Below, one piece after another: positions 17,810 through 26,440 of a stretch of 64,000 nt of DNA (position 1 is the stretch's first letter; each line of letters begins with the position of its first letter). Made by a program: the position numbers and the translations under genes. The stretch comes from Vibrio sp. ES.051 (GTDB lineage Bacteria > Pseudomonadota > Gammaproteobacteria > Enterobacterales > Vibrionaceae). The stretch lies in contig NZ_PDJL01000006.1 in NCBI RefSeq assembly GCF_002563795.1, positions 310,001 to 374,000 on the forward strand. The letters are read 5' to 3'. Under the pieces are notes generated by a model, which was given only the letters and a program-made list of their open reading frames with translations, was not told the DNA's origin and did no database searches.

Positions 17810-18766
17810 CTACTGAGAGCTCAGCTCAATATCCCATACGTTTTTACCAAAGCTATTTAACCATTTAGTCAAGTAAAGTGAATCAATGACGCTTGCAGAC
17901 ACTTTCAAACTATCGCCTAAGTCAAAAATACGTTGGTCTTCTGATATTGGTGTTTCATACAAGAAATATCCTTCAGACTTTTTTATATGAAACGTCAAAT
18001 AAGAATGCTCTCCTTCACCAAATCCGAACCTGCCATCAGCATCGTATTGGGCTAAGTCGAACTCTCTTGGTCGTTCAAAGTGAAAGGTGGACAATGTTGC
18101 CTCGAGAACTCGATGCACAGCCAACGTCCTTTCATTAGAATAACCATCAAAGCGACAAACTAGGTACAAACGATTTCCTTGTTGCGCCATTCCTAGAGGC
18201 ATTACTGACGTTTTTTTTATCTCACCGTGTCTATTTTTGAATTTTACAGTTACCAACCTATTTTCATATAAGCCTTGGCTTAACACATTAAGAACATTAA
18301 GGTTCATCTCAGGAGGTAATAAAGGCTGAGTCTCACTAACCACCCTTATTTTTTTTAACCAGTCCTTCTCCTTTTGATTGTTTGGTGTGTCATTTAAGTT
18401 ATGTTTGGCTTCCTGAAAGAAACTGTCCATGGATGCAGAAACGTTTTTGGGGAGGAGTCTTGCTAAATATTGATGCGCTAAACTGAGCAATAGTGACTCA
18501 TGAGGTGACATGGTAGGTACGCTAAGCATAGGGTGATGTTTTATAATTTTATATCCATAGGGCTTACTTTTATCATTACGATCTAACGCGAACTGCTCTG
18601 ACAACGTTTCCATGATCCGCTGTATAGTTCGAACGTCTCTTTTTATGCCCACTTCAGTTAACTGACTTTGAAGTTCTTTAATTGTAATGTACCTAGACGT
18701 GGGGATACGTTTAAGTATTTCAAATGCTAATGTCAATGACTCGTTCAACGATGATTTTTTATTCAT
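17810..18766 (-). CDS. WYL-domain transcriptional regulator, first gene of five-gene operon
   Basis: 318 residues. The N-terminal winged helix-turn-helix spans about 10-75 (TIKELQSQLTEVGIKRDVRT then IQRIMETLS). The WYL domain is at about 165-235, with the ligand-binding segment GNRLYLVCRFDGYSNERTLA followed by VHRVLEA. A C-terminal WCX-like region follows. Such proteins commonly repress or control defence operons (BrxR/CapW type) and respond to nucleic-acid ligands; that is family knowledge, not shown here. As first gene of a tight operon it probably controls its own promoter in the 540-bp gap upstream. Confidence 0.85.
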   Translation of the reverse strand: MNKKSSLNESLTLAFEILKRIPTSRYITIKELQSQLTEVGIKRDVRTIQRIMETLSEQFALDRNDKSKPYGYKIIKHHPMLSVPTMSPHESLLLSLAHQYLARLLPKNVSASMDSFFQEAKHNLNDTPNNQKEKDWLKKIRVVSETQPLLPPEMNLNVLNVLSQGLYENRLVTVKFKNRHGEIKKTSVMPLGMAQQGNRLYLVCRFDGYSNERTLAVHRVLEATLSTFHFERPREFDLAQYDADGRFGFGEGEHSYLTFHIKKSEGYFLYETPISEDQRIFDLGDSLKVSASVIDSLYLTKWLNSFGKNVWDIELSSQ

Positions 18767-19310
18767 TATGATATTTTACCGCACTTCATCTGATACTTTT
18801 AAACACTCGTCAGTTAGGCTTGCCGATGCGACTTAAAATCTAATGTGTATAGCTTTCCACAAGGCATCTTTACTTCACTGGATTTTATGATGCCATGCGA
18901 CATTTCGTGTCGTATTAACAACCATTAGATAGTTTTTTTGGCTGTTAACTTGCTTAGCTGTCTGGAGATTATTCTTTTGCAATTTTAAAAAGCGTCTTCA
19001 TCTGAAAATGAATGTTTATTCAATCGCTGAACCAACCGTGAAACCCCAATCAATAATCAGTTCATTCTCAAGTGATGGTTATGTATTGAGAGCTCCCATA
19101 AATCCACTAACACATACCCATGCTTCAAAGTAGATGAGTAAAGTCGGTCCGTATCGGACAACTCCGATTATGTCATCTGGTATTGAGGGGGGCGTAGTAA
19201 CTTCATACCTCAGCGTATAATTGAAAGCATATTTTTTTACTTTATTATTGGCTTGAAAGTCCCTACCTTAGCAGAGCGACCTAGGGTTAGTTTAGGGTGT
19301 AGAGGTTAAG
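18767..19310. other. Intergenic region, promoter side of the WYL operon
   Basis: About 540 bases with no recognisable gene or repeat. The AT-rich part next to 18767 should contain the operon promoter and a WYL operator; no clear palindrome is picked out by eye. Confidence 0.4.
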
Positions 19311-19880
19311 TTAGAAGTAGTAACGACCACCAACATACAAGCCACGAATCGCAATTTTTACATCATCAATTTCAGTATTTGCGCTTCGGTAACCGACATT
19401 TAAGCTAATACTTTCATTGATGTTATATCCGCTCTCTACACCAAATTGATAGCCTGTTTCAGACTCTTCAACGGTATACTGTGTGTCATTTGTCTTATCT
19501 TTCAGAGTCATTTGACCTAACCCCAATACACCCGCGATGTAAACGCCAGTATCAAAAGTATATTTAGGCTTAAGATTGACAAAGATCGCATGCCCATCTG
19601 CTTGCATCACTCCGAAAAAGTCCACCTCGCCAAAGGTTCGGTATTCAACTTCACCTGCAAGTTTAAAAGACTCTTCTATATCTGATTCATATCCTACAAC
19701 GGCACTAAAACCAACATCATTTGATTTTTCGATTGATGCACCACTATTTTCTAGTTCTGTATCATTCGCAAACGCCACATCAGTGCCTAGATAAAAGCCT
19801 GTTTTGGTATCAGCAACTGCCGCATTAGTAATGAAAAAAGTTAACACTGCCAACGAGAATATATTTTTAATCTTCATCAT
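19311..19880 (-). CDS. Outer-membrane beta-barrel protein (OmpA/OprF-barrel-like)
   Basis: 189 residues. Signal peptide of about 23 residues ending AAVADT. The mature part consists of alternating strands (GFYLGTDVAF, GFSAVVGYES, VYIAGVLGLGQMTL) and ends in the aromatic GGRYYF motif recognised by the BAM assembly machinery. Eight strands fit the length of a small porin-like barrel. No peptidoglycan-binding domain. It stands alone; neighbours give no clue to function. Confidence 0.85.
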   Translation of the reverse strand: MMKIKNIFSLAVLTFFITNAAVADTKTGFYLGTDVAFANDTELENSGASIEKSNDVGFSAVVGYESDIEESFKLAGEVEYRTFGEVDFFGVMQADGHAIFVNLKPKYTFDTGVYIAGVLGLGQMTLKDKTNDTQYTVEESETGYQFGVESGYNINESISLNVGYRSANTEIDDVKIAIRGLYVGGRYYF

Positions 19881-20678
19881 TACCTTAAAATCTCACTAAT
19901 TATGCCTATATGCATTCACGTAACTTTAATTTTATCAATAATTACATGAAATTACCGGATGGCATGATATTCGACATCATATTGACAAACAATGACTAAC
20001 GTCACACCGAGTGAAGTACATACAACATTAAACCTATATTAATTCCATGATAAAAAGTGGGGCGAGTGGTTTCATCTTATTCCCCTTAGCATCGATAAAA
20101 AAAAAGAATCAATAAAGGGACAAACAGCATGAAAAAGTAATAAATTTCGATTTTCAGATAGTGATAGCCTGACCTCAACAACCAACGCAAACAGGCACAT
20201 CACGTATTTCAACGAGAACTTTGTCGCGTTTCCGGGCAAGATGAAGAAGAGTTACTGGGAGGCTTCCTCAAGGCCGTTCACATAAGAATGTGCTCCGTTA
20301 CGCATTTGTTCAGATTGAGAGTATATTCAACAAGGTAAGATCTGCATGGGCTGGTAACAATAGGTGCAAAGCACCTCAACACTACTGGGTATCGGTTTTT
20401 ATGACGCTCATGCATGGAGTAGCCCCACACTGGGTATTGTGATGATATCTCCCATATGTAACTGGCGCTGATGATGAAGCCCTTCGAGCCGCAACGGCAA
20501 AATCAACGTCAGTCGCTCCACAAAGTAAGTAGGCTAAATCGCGCAGAACATGCACCCTAGAGGTTTAATTTCTAGGGTGATCCTGCTTTTACTAACTTGA
20601 GCTTTGTTGTGTAGTCCATAACTTAACTCTTATCACGCCATGATCCGTCCCAGACAGCAGTTTTGGACACCTAATTAA
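19881..20678. other. Degraded intergenic stretch without an assignable gene
   Basis: About 800 bases with short open stretches in several frames but no convincing start or family motif. The bases upstream of 19880 are AT-rich and should hold the promoter for the barrel gene. The part from 20200 to 20520 looks like decayed coding DNA, but I could not assign it. Confidence 0.35.
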
Positions 20679-20879
20679 GTCAGTACAATCACTAACGAGG
20701 TGACAATTGGTGGCTCATACAGCGCCCATTCACAATGGAAAGTTGAGCTTTCATCTCAAGGGAGCACGGCTAAGGCGTATGATAAAGACGAGCGCCTAAC
20801 CGGGTTTATTGTGACCAAAGAGAATATAAATCAGACATTTACGCTTCTACGTGAAGTGCAGTCCACCGCTCGCGGATAA
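20679..20879 (+). pseudogene. NorW/rubredoxin-NAD reductase C-terminal remnant
   Basis: An in-frame stretch of 66 codons, closed by TAA, reads WKVELSSQGSTAKAYDKDER then LTGFIVTKENINQTFTLLRE. This matches the C-terminal domain of FAD-dependent flavorubredoxin/rubredoxin reductases (NorW type), where W.vel...G..A.A.d....l.GFvv..e.....LLRe is typical. The FAD and NAD-binding parts are missing, and no norV is present. A GTG at 20700 could begin a peptide, but a function is unlikely. It marks a deletion of a nitric-oxide-detoxification gene or transferred debris. Confidence 0.6.
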
Positions 20880-20894
20880 AGTACGTTCTCAAAT

Positions 20895-20926
20895 AAAGCC
20901 AACAACGATCTCTCGTCGTTGGCTTT
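20895..20926 (-). terminator. Terminator after the lipoprotein phosphodiesterase gene
   Basis: AAAGCCAACAACGA / TCGTCGTTGGCTTT with a short loop; the minus-strand reading ends TTTATTT. It lies 17 bases past the stop at 20943 and may act in both directions. Confidence 0.8.
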
Positions 20927-20942
20927 GCCTACTGTTGCCAGC

Positions 20943-22310
20943 TTAGAACTTGGCTTTAAACCAGACCAATCGGTGATCAGACGATATCGATTTACCATCA
21001 CCAAATTTGCCAATTCGACTATCGTTGAACAGTTTGCGTCCTTCTTCATAAGACGCCGCCCAGTATACACCAGAGTTTACAACATTCAGGTTGGCAGAAG
21101 GCATGGCGTAATCAACACCTAACCCAAATGTAGAGGTAATACGATTAGGGTATGGGTGAGTTGACATTTTATCCACTGCGTGTTCAGCCGCACCAAAACT
21201 GGTTGGATACAACTCACCATTCATCACCTTTTGATTCACGAGCGGATCGTTGTGAAGTGCTTGCATGACCGCACTAATGCCATCACCAGAAACAGGATCG
21301 AGGTTTTGATCCCCCATCATCACAAATTTCGCGCCATCAGGTAACCCACCTTTGATACCGGCATCATCATAGAAATAATCTTTTCCTTGGATGTAATGAT
21401 GCCAGAATTCAACCTCTGCCGCATTTTGTGCTTTGTTTTTTCCGGTATCAAATACGGGTGGTGTGGGGTGAGACATCAATAAATGCACCACCTCATCCCC
21501 TTTACTCGTTGGGATAATAATAGGTGCATCTACGTGGTTTTTAGAAGAAAGACGAACCTGCGCCCACTCTTCACTCGTATACCATTCATCACCGCACGCC
21601 ATCCCATTAGGGATTGGATTTCTTGGATCGTCACAGATGGTAATGGTGGGGATGGTCGCCCCTTGCATGTCCTTCCATTTAAATTCTTGAAACGTTCTTG
21701 TATTGGCGGTATCGATTTTGTATTTAGACATCAACGCAAACGCATACTGCCCATGATAAAAGCCAAAGCCCCATGCATCGCCGGGCATTTGTCCTGCTGT
21801 CCCGTTGTTATCAAGATCAAACTCACTCAACAAACCGGTATTGGTTGAATACGATTCTGCGTAAGGGTATTCGATGGGTTCGAGATTAGCCTCACCACCT
21901 GCGCCATCTAAGCTCTGAGCAACAGACAAATAGTTTTTCTGAAAGCCTTCTAGTGCGGCTTTTTTGCTGCCAGTACCATCATTGTTAAATTCCGCCATCA
22001 TCAAAACGTCAGGTCGATTTTTTTGAATGATCGCGGCAACATTACGAATTTGAATGACTTTTTCTGCGATCGCTTTGTCGTTTTCCGCAATCGTTGCGTC
22101 TAAATAGCTGTTTACTAACGTGGTTTGCTGCGCTGGTTCAATTTGCATCTCTGCCACGAGGTCTTCGAACGTGGCTCTATCAAAAGAGAGGTTATAAGTG
22201 GCGATTTTTACTTCGCTGGGGGCTACGGTTACGTATTCTGTATCATCATCGCAGCCTGAAAGTAACGCCGCGCCAATGAGAAGAGCAAGAGGAGTTTTCA
22301 ACATTTTCAT
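20943..22310 (-). CDS. Lipoprotein of the endonuclease/exonuclease/phosphatase family
   Basis: 455 residues. Signal peptide with lipobox LLSGC (Cys20) and acidic residues behind it. The body is an EEP-fold metallophosphoesterase: ATYNLSFD near the start, PDVLMMAEFNNDG (Glu metal ligand), LLMSHPTPPV, MMGDQNLDP (Asp/Asn ligands) and the closing SSDHRLVWF catalytic histidine. Proteins of this class cleave phosphodiester or phosphomonoester bonds and may act on extracellular nucleic acids or lipids. It should be anchored in the outer or inner membrane facing the periplasm. Alone on its strand with its own terminator; substrate unknown. Confidence 0.85.
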   Translation of the reverse strand: MKMLKTPLALLIGAALLSGCDDDTEYVTVAPSEVKIATYNLSFDRATFEDLVAEMQIEPAQQTTLVNSYLDATIAENDKAIAEKVIQIRNVAAIIQKNRPDVLMMAEFNNDGTGSKKAALEGFQKNYLSVAQSLDGAGGEANLEPIEYPYAESYSTNTGLLSEFDLDNNGTAGQMPGDAWGFGFYHGQYAFALMSKYKIDTANTRTFQEFKWKDMQGATIPTITICDDPRNPIPNGMACGDEWYTSEEWAQVRLSSKNHVDAPIIIPTSKGDEVVHLLMSHPTPPVFDTGKNKAQNAAEVEFWHHYIQGKDYFYDDAGIKGGLPDGAKFVMMGDQNLDPVSGDGISAVMQALHNDPLVNQKVMNGELYPTSFGAAEHAVDKMSTHPYPNRITSTFGLGVDYAMPSANLNVVNSGVYWAASYEEGRKLFNDSRIGKFGDGKSISSDHRLVWFKAKF

Positions 22311-22547
22311 AAAGGTTATTCCTTGTTTTTATTCGTTATCCTCCTGAATATTAAGATCGACGCCTCCTCTCTGTAAGAGACACTAATCACACTAAACGGT
22401 GACTGTTTCCATAAAGTTGCTGTGTTATTGTGAGTTTTGTTGCCCCAGTGATACTTCCAACATTAATCGGTCACATACGACTAGCAACGAAATCAGTGTG
22501 AAGCTAGATATACTGTAAACGCCCCACGAACCCACGGGCTGATGTTG

Positions 22548-24088
22548 CTAATGTTTGAAGTTCCAAGGCAGGAGCGCATCGATATCAGGTTCAGCTTTCG
22601 CTAACTCCTGTATGCACTTGACCATATAGTCGTAAAGGATAAGACCGTTGGCTTTTGCTGTCTCGACGATACTATAAAGCATTGCGCTCGCTTCAGCCCC
22701 ATTAGGGTTAGTTGAGAAGAGCCAATTTTTTCTGCCAATGACCAGCGGTTTTATTGCGCGTTCAGCACGATTATTATCTATCGATAAATGACCGTCATCG
22801 ATATAGCGGATAAGTTTCGGCCATTGGCCGAGCGTGTATTTTATCGCCTTACCCAGCGGGCTAGACTCCATCACTTGTTGAGTCGTCATCCACTCGTACA
22901 ACTCATCCAGTATCGGCTTAGCATGCAGTTTACGTTCTGCTTTTCTTTTTTCAGCAGATTCACCTTTTAAGCGGGATTCTATTCCATAGAGCTTCTGGAT
23001 TTTGGCCAGCGCTTTATCCGCTTTGCCTGACTTACCTTTACCTTGAAGCTTCTTAGCATCCATGAACTTACGCCGTGCATGCGCCAAGCAGCCAACATTA
23101 GTGACTTGGTGAAGCCCATCATAGGCACCATAGCCATCGGTTTGCAGATAACCACTGTAATCCCCCAAGAAGGTAACAGGGCATGCCCTCGCGCGACTGT
23201 TTTGATAGTCGTACAAGGCGATATTTTTCACATTAGGAAGTGCGGCATCTGGCGAGTCTGCACCCGAGCAGTAGAGCCACATGTAACACTGTTTATCTTC
23301 CTTGAGGACATTGAGCGGCGTTTCATCCGCCTGAACCACCACTTGCTCTAGCAGGTGCGCTTTCAAGGCTGCGTAAAGTGGAGCGAACTTCTCACTGGCT
23401 TGGATAACCCACCTTGCCATAGTAGTCCGTGATAGCTCGATACCCGACTGAGTAAACAACGACTCTTGGCGATACAGTGGCATCGCGTATTGGTATTTAC
23501 CAAGGATGATGTTGGCCAGTAAGCTTTCTGTCGCGAAGCTCTTCGGGATAATGCTTTGTGGTGCTGGCTTTTGAACGATGCGATTGTTGTTTTCAGTTTA
23601 CTCACACTGACGACAAGCATATTTAGGACGAACATATTCCAGCACTTTGAGCACGGCTGGTGAGAACTCAAGTTTCTCACTGCGGTCTTCACCGATTTTA
23701 TGAAGTTCATGATTACAGCATGAACACTGCTTTTCATGGTCGTCTAAGTCGAGTTCGATAACTTCACGAGGCAAGGTCTGTGGAAGTGGCTGCGTTTACC
23801 CCGTTTCTTCGTTGTGGTGGTCGTCGTGACTTCAACTTCTTCTTCCTTAGCGGCTTCACATTCCGCTTCGTTGAAGAGATCACCTTGGGATTCATCGTAA
23901 GGCTTTAATGCCTCCGAGCGTCTAGCGAACTGACGGTCGAAGGCAAGCTTGAGCTGTTCAAGTAGCGACTGGCGCTCTTGTGTCCACTCAGATTCTTTCT
24001 GTTTTTGCGACGCCATCAGAGCTTTCACCATCGCTTGTAGCTCGGCAACATCTTGGCTTTCTGGGTTGATATTTGGCGTCTTTTTCAT
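22548..24088 (-). pseudogene. tnpC: IS66 transposase tnpC, broken by frameshift and stop
   Basis: The 5' part (24088 to about 23795) encodes a coiled-coil N-terminus with the KRGKR motif. Near 23795 a frameshift leaves that frame; the correct continuation (PQTLPREVIELDLDDHEK, then a CSCCNHEL zinc-binding segment) is in another frame. A TAA at about 23597-23599 interrupts just after the second CxxC. From 23483 to the end a 311-residue frame reads the DDE domain (VVQADETPLNVL, HARRKFMDAK, IDNNRAERAIKPLVIGRKNW) and ends PWNFKH. Two lesions therefore separate the zinc finger from the catalytic part. Confidence 0.9.
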
Positions 24089-24167
24089 GGCATTTATTGT
24101 ACTAAAATCATGTCGTTAATGCTTGGTGGATAAGGCTTTATTATCGTTTAAGTCATTGTAAAATTGT

Positions 24168-24500
24168 TTATTTAATGGGTTTATGGCCGATAATCGTGAA
24201 GCCAGAAAGCAGTCTATCAAGCTCGAATTGAGTCAGGGTAAACACCTCATTTTGCTCTTTTGATGGCCACTTGTACTTGGCTTTTTCGAGGCGCTTGTAC
24301 CAAAGAGCAAAGCCTGTTTTATCCCAGTACAGCACTTTGATTTTGTCGCGCTGTTTGTTGGTGAACAGGAACAGTGCGCCGCTGCCCAAGGGCAAGTCGG
24401 TGTCATTTTCAATCATGGCAGCGAGGCCGTTGATGGACTTTCTAAAGTCGACGCTTTCACGATAGAGATAGATTTCGGGAGCACTGAGCATGTGTTTCAT
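24168..24500 (-). CDS. tnpB: IS66 accessory protein TnpB, intact
   Basis: 110 residues, the normal size of IS66 Orf2. The family hallmarks PEIYLYRESVDFRKSINGLA, LFLFTNKQRDKIKVLYWD and TGFALWYKRLEKAKYKWP are all present without a lesion. TnpB is needed together with TnpA and TnpC for transposition but has no catalytic residues of its own. Its ATG overlaps the tnpA stop (ATGA). Confidence 0.93.
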   Translation of the reverse strand: MKHMLSAPEIYLYRESVDFRKSINGLAAMIENDTDLPLGSGALFLFTNKQRDKIKVLYWDKTGFALWYKRLEKAKYKWPSKEQNEVFTLTQFELDRLLSGFTIIGHKPIK

Positions 24501-24817
24501 GACAGCGCACCGATAAGTTCTGCAAGATAGGTCGCTGGCGTGCCTTGTGGGATGCTCAGTTCAACACTGTTTACAAGTAGTGTCATGTTGGCAACGGCAA
24601 CGTGAGTGGCTTGATACTTTGTGGTCTTTTCAACGACTTCTGCTTTAACAAAGCCAACCGTGTTCGGTTTTTCGATGTGCTTTAACTGTTGGCGCTTAGC
24701 ATAAAAAGTGGAGAGGCTCAGTCCGTTACGTTCACAGAATAATCATTGTGATAGCTGGCTGGATTCATAGTGTTCGAACAGGGTTCGCCATTCTTGATTA
24801 GTGCGCCGTTTGGCCAT
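24497..24817 (-). pseudogene. tnpA: IS66 tnpA with an in-frame stop
   Basis: 107 codons. The reading starts MAKRRTNQEWRTLFEHYESS, then hits TGA at codon 25, and continues in the same frame LFCERNGLSLSTFYAKRQQL, the helix-turn-helix of IS66 OrfA. The TGA occurs where family members have a sense codon between the two helices. Stop overlaps the tnpB start by four bases (ATGA). Confidence 0.85.
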
Positions 24818-25035
24818 TTCAAATCTCCTTTGGGTTAGAGGTTTGATCTTATTATTCGGGCTAAACGATTAAAATGCGGGGTTTATGATGCGCTTACAAA
24901 ACAGCAATGCTTCAACAAGAGCTAACTACCGTAACCAAGTATAAATTGTGGTCCATTAATCGAAGTTATAGAAGTCTCTGTGGGGTCTCACCGCTAGCGT
25001 TAGGTTCCACAATTTCAGTTATGATCTGTTAATTT

Positions 25036-25065
25036 TTGTATTACAATGCAATCAACGTAATACAA
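25036..25065 (+). promoter_or_regulatory. Palindromic operator/promoter of toxin-antitoxin type
   Basis: TTGTATTAC at 25036 and GTAATACAA at 25057 form a perfect 9-bp inverted repeat with a 12-bp spacer, directly before an AAGGAGG ribosome site and a small ORF. Perfect palindromes overlapping a promoter are typical for autoregulated RHH-type antitoxins. The gene after it does not look like a complete antitoxin. Confidence 0.5.
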
Positions 25066-25076
25066 GGAGGCTCAAA

Positions 25077-25232
25077 ATGCCTTCTCTGCTAATCAGTACC
25101 TTGAGATATTCAGAGGCTTCCAACTCGTATGAATCAGTCTACCTTCTGGTAAAGCAAACAATGCGAGTCACCGAAAGTAGCGCATATCGCACTGTTAAAG
25201 CGCAATTTACACCAAAAAATAATTGCTCTTAA
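25077..25232 (+). CDS. Small ORF of 51 codons behind a strong ribosome site
   Basis: The ATG at 25077 follows AAGGAGGCTCAAA, one of the best ribosome sites in the window. The product begins MPSLLISTLRYSEASNSYES and ends TPKNNCS. No family is recognised. It may be a shortened antitoxin-like gene whose toxin was lost, or an out-of-frame relic of one. The palindrome just upstream and the ribosome site speak for past expression; the codon content gives no further support. Confidence 0.35.
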   Translation: MPSLLISTLRYSEASNSYESVYLLVKQTMRVTESSAYRTVKAQFTPKNNCS

Positions 25233-25298
25233 TTATAACAGACAAACATTTGCCACTTTCTGAATTTTTTAACACTCAAGAAAAAGTCATGAGTATTT

Positions 25299-26408
25299 AT
25301 GAATAAAAAAGTCATTATTTCCATTGTGCCCCATTTAGCTGGCGGCGGTGTGGAAAGGTCTGTTATTGAACTCAGTAAAGGACTGAGTCAACAGTATCCA
25401 GACACAGACGTCCACATCGTCACCATTAAACCCTACAAAAGCCAGATGACCATTCCTACCAATGTTCATATCCATAATGTTGATACCCAATTGCGTAATA
25501 CGCTGGGCATGCGGTTCAGCAGCCAAGCCAAAGCCCGCATAATTGACTCTTACATCAAGCAGCACATTGCGAGTGAGCCCGACCTGATTCTATGCCACCA
25601 AGATACGGTGTCGAAATTAATGTGCCACACCGAATTTGCCAATATTCACCACGTAATTCATACCAATTTATGTCGTAATAAATTCACTCATGGCAATCGA
25701 CTGGCTCGTTGGCTGCGGAAGAAGCAATTGCAGAGTGTGTATCGCCATGGATCGTTGGTCTGTGTCTCTGAAGGCGTCGAGCGTAGTGTGCATTCCTGTT
25801 TAGGGAACCAGCGTACACGTGTGATCCCGAATGGCTTATCGGTGGAAGATCTCCATTGCGCGACACAACCCAAGATAGATTTTGATCAGCCCTACCTGAT
25901 CCACGTGGGGAATTTTGGCCCCGCTAAACGCCATGATCGTCTCGTGAAAGCGTATATCAAGTCAGGTATTCAAAACTGGGATCTGGTAATGATTGGACAA
26001 CAAGATGCAGTATGGAGCCCGGCTGTGGAGAAAATCTTAGAGGCTCATCCTGAGGCAGCAGCCCGTATCCACGTGTTGGGCTTTGTGCGTGATCCCTACC
26101 CTTGGATCGCACGCTCAGAGGGCTTAGTGTTGTCCTCCGATTACGAAGGGTTGGGGATGGTATTACTCGAGGCGGTAGCCCTCGGCAAACCGGTTGTATC
26201 GACCGACTGTGAAAGCGGTCCACGTGAGATCGTCGGCGAGCAGCATACGCATTGTTTGAGTGCGCTGACTGTCGACAGCTTGGCGGAAACCTTGCGGCAG
26301 ATGCATCAAAACCCAGCATGTTTTATTCCGCCTTGGCAAGCTAAGTTTGGCTTGAGTGCCATGTGTAACCAATATTACCAACTCGCCACAACACGTGAAT
26401 GTCATTAA
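25299..26408 (+). CDS. Glycosyltransferase family 4 (LPS/O-antigen type)
   Basis: 369 residues with the GT-B layout. N-terminal acceptor domain starts IISIVPHLAGGGVERSVIEL, the glycine-rich loop typical of GT4. The C-terminal donor-binding domain includes LIHVGNFGPAKRHDRLVKAY and the EX7E motif in YEGLGMVLLEAVALGKPVV. No membrane segment, so peripheral at the cytoplasmic face. Neighbours an O-antigen ligase-like gene 32 bases downstream, suggesting a role in LPS core or lipid-linked chain assembly. Donor and acceptor cannot be read. The base composition is more GC-rich than the main capsule locus. Confidence 0.9.
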   Translation: MNKKVIISIVPHLAGGGVERSVIELSKGLSQQYPDTDVHIVTIKPYKSQMTIPTNVHIHNVDTQLRNTLGMRFSSQAKARIIDSYIKQHIASEPDLILCHQDTVSKLMCHTEFANIHHVIHTNLCRNKFTHGNRLARWLRKKQLQSVYRHGSLVCVSEGVERSVHSCLGNQRTRVIPNGLSVEDLHCATQPKIDFDQPYLIHVGNFGPAKRHDRLVKAYIKSGIQNWDLVMIGQQDAVWSPAVEKILEAHPEAAARIHVLGFVRDPYPWIARSEGLVLSSDYEGLGMVLLEAVALGKPVVSTDCESGPREIVGEQHTHCLSALTVDSLAETLRQMHQNPACFIPPWQAKFGLSAMCNQYYQLATTRECH

Positions 26409-26440
26409 TCTAGAGGTCAAAAGCCAGGAAGGAAGTTCGC

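Larger units (their letters stand above)
22515..24897 (-). mobile_element. IS66-family insertion sequence, inactivated copy
   Basis: The left end reads GTAAACGCCCCACGAACCCA. The right end, read inward, starts GTAAGCGCATCATAAACCCC. These are imperfect inverted repeats of IS66 type. Between them, on the minus strand, are tnpA (with an internal stop), tnpB (intact) and tnpC (frameshift plus stop). The flanking 8-mers (GATATACT, AAAACAGC) do not match, so no target duplication remains. Size 2.38 kb fits a complete IS66. It probably cannot move by itself. Confidence 0.85.

Noticed and set aside
22507..24905. Search for a target duplication around the IS66 copy
   Set aside because: Left GATATACT and right AAAACAGC differ, so no duplication can be claimed.
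24990..25030. GCGTTAGG-like motifs (also near 30260) resembling integron attC cores
   Set aside because: No matching RYYYAAC partner at the expected distance and no cassette pattern, so not an attC site.
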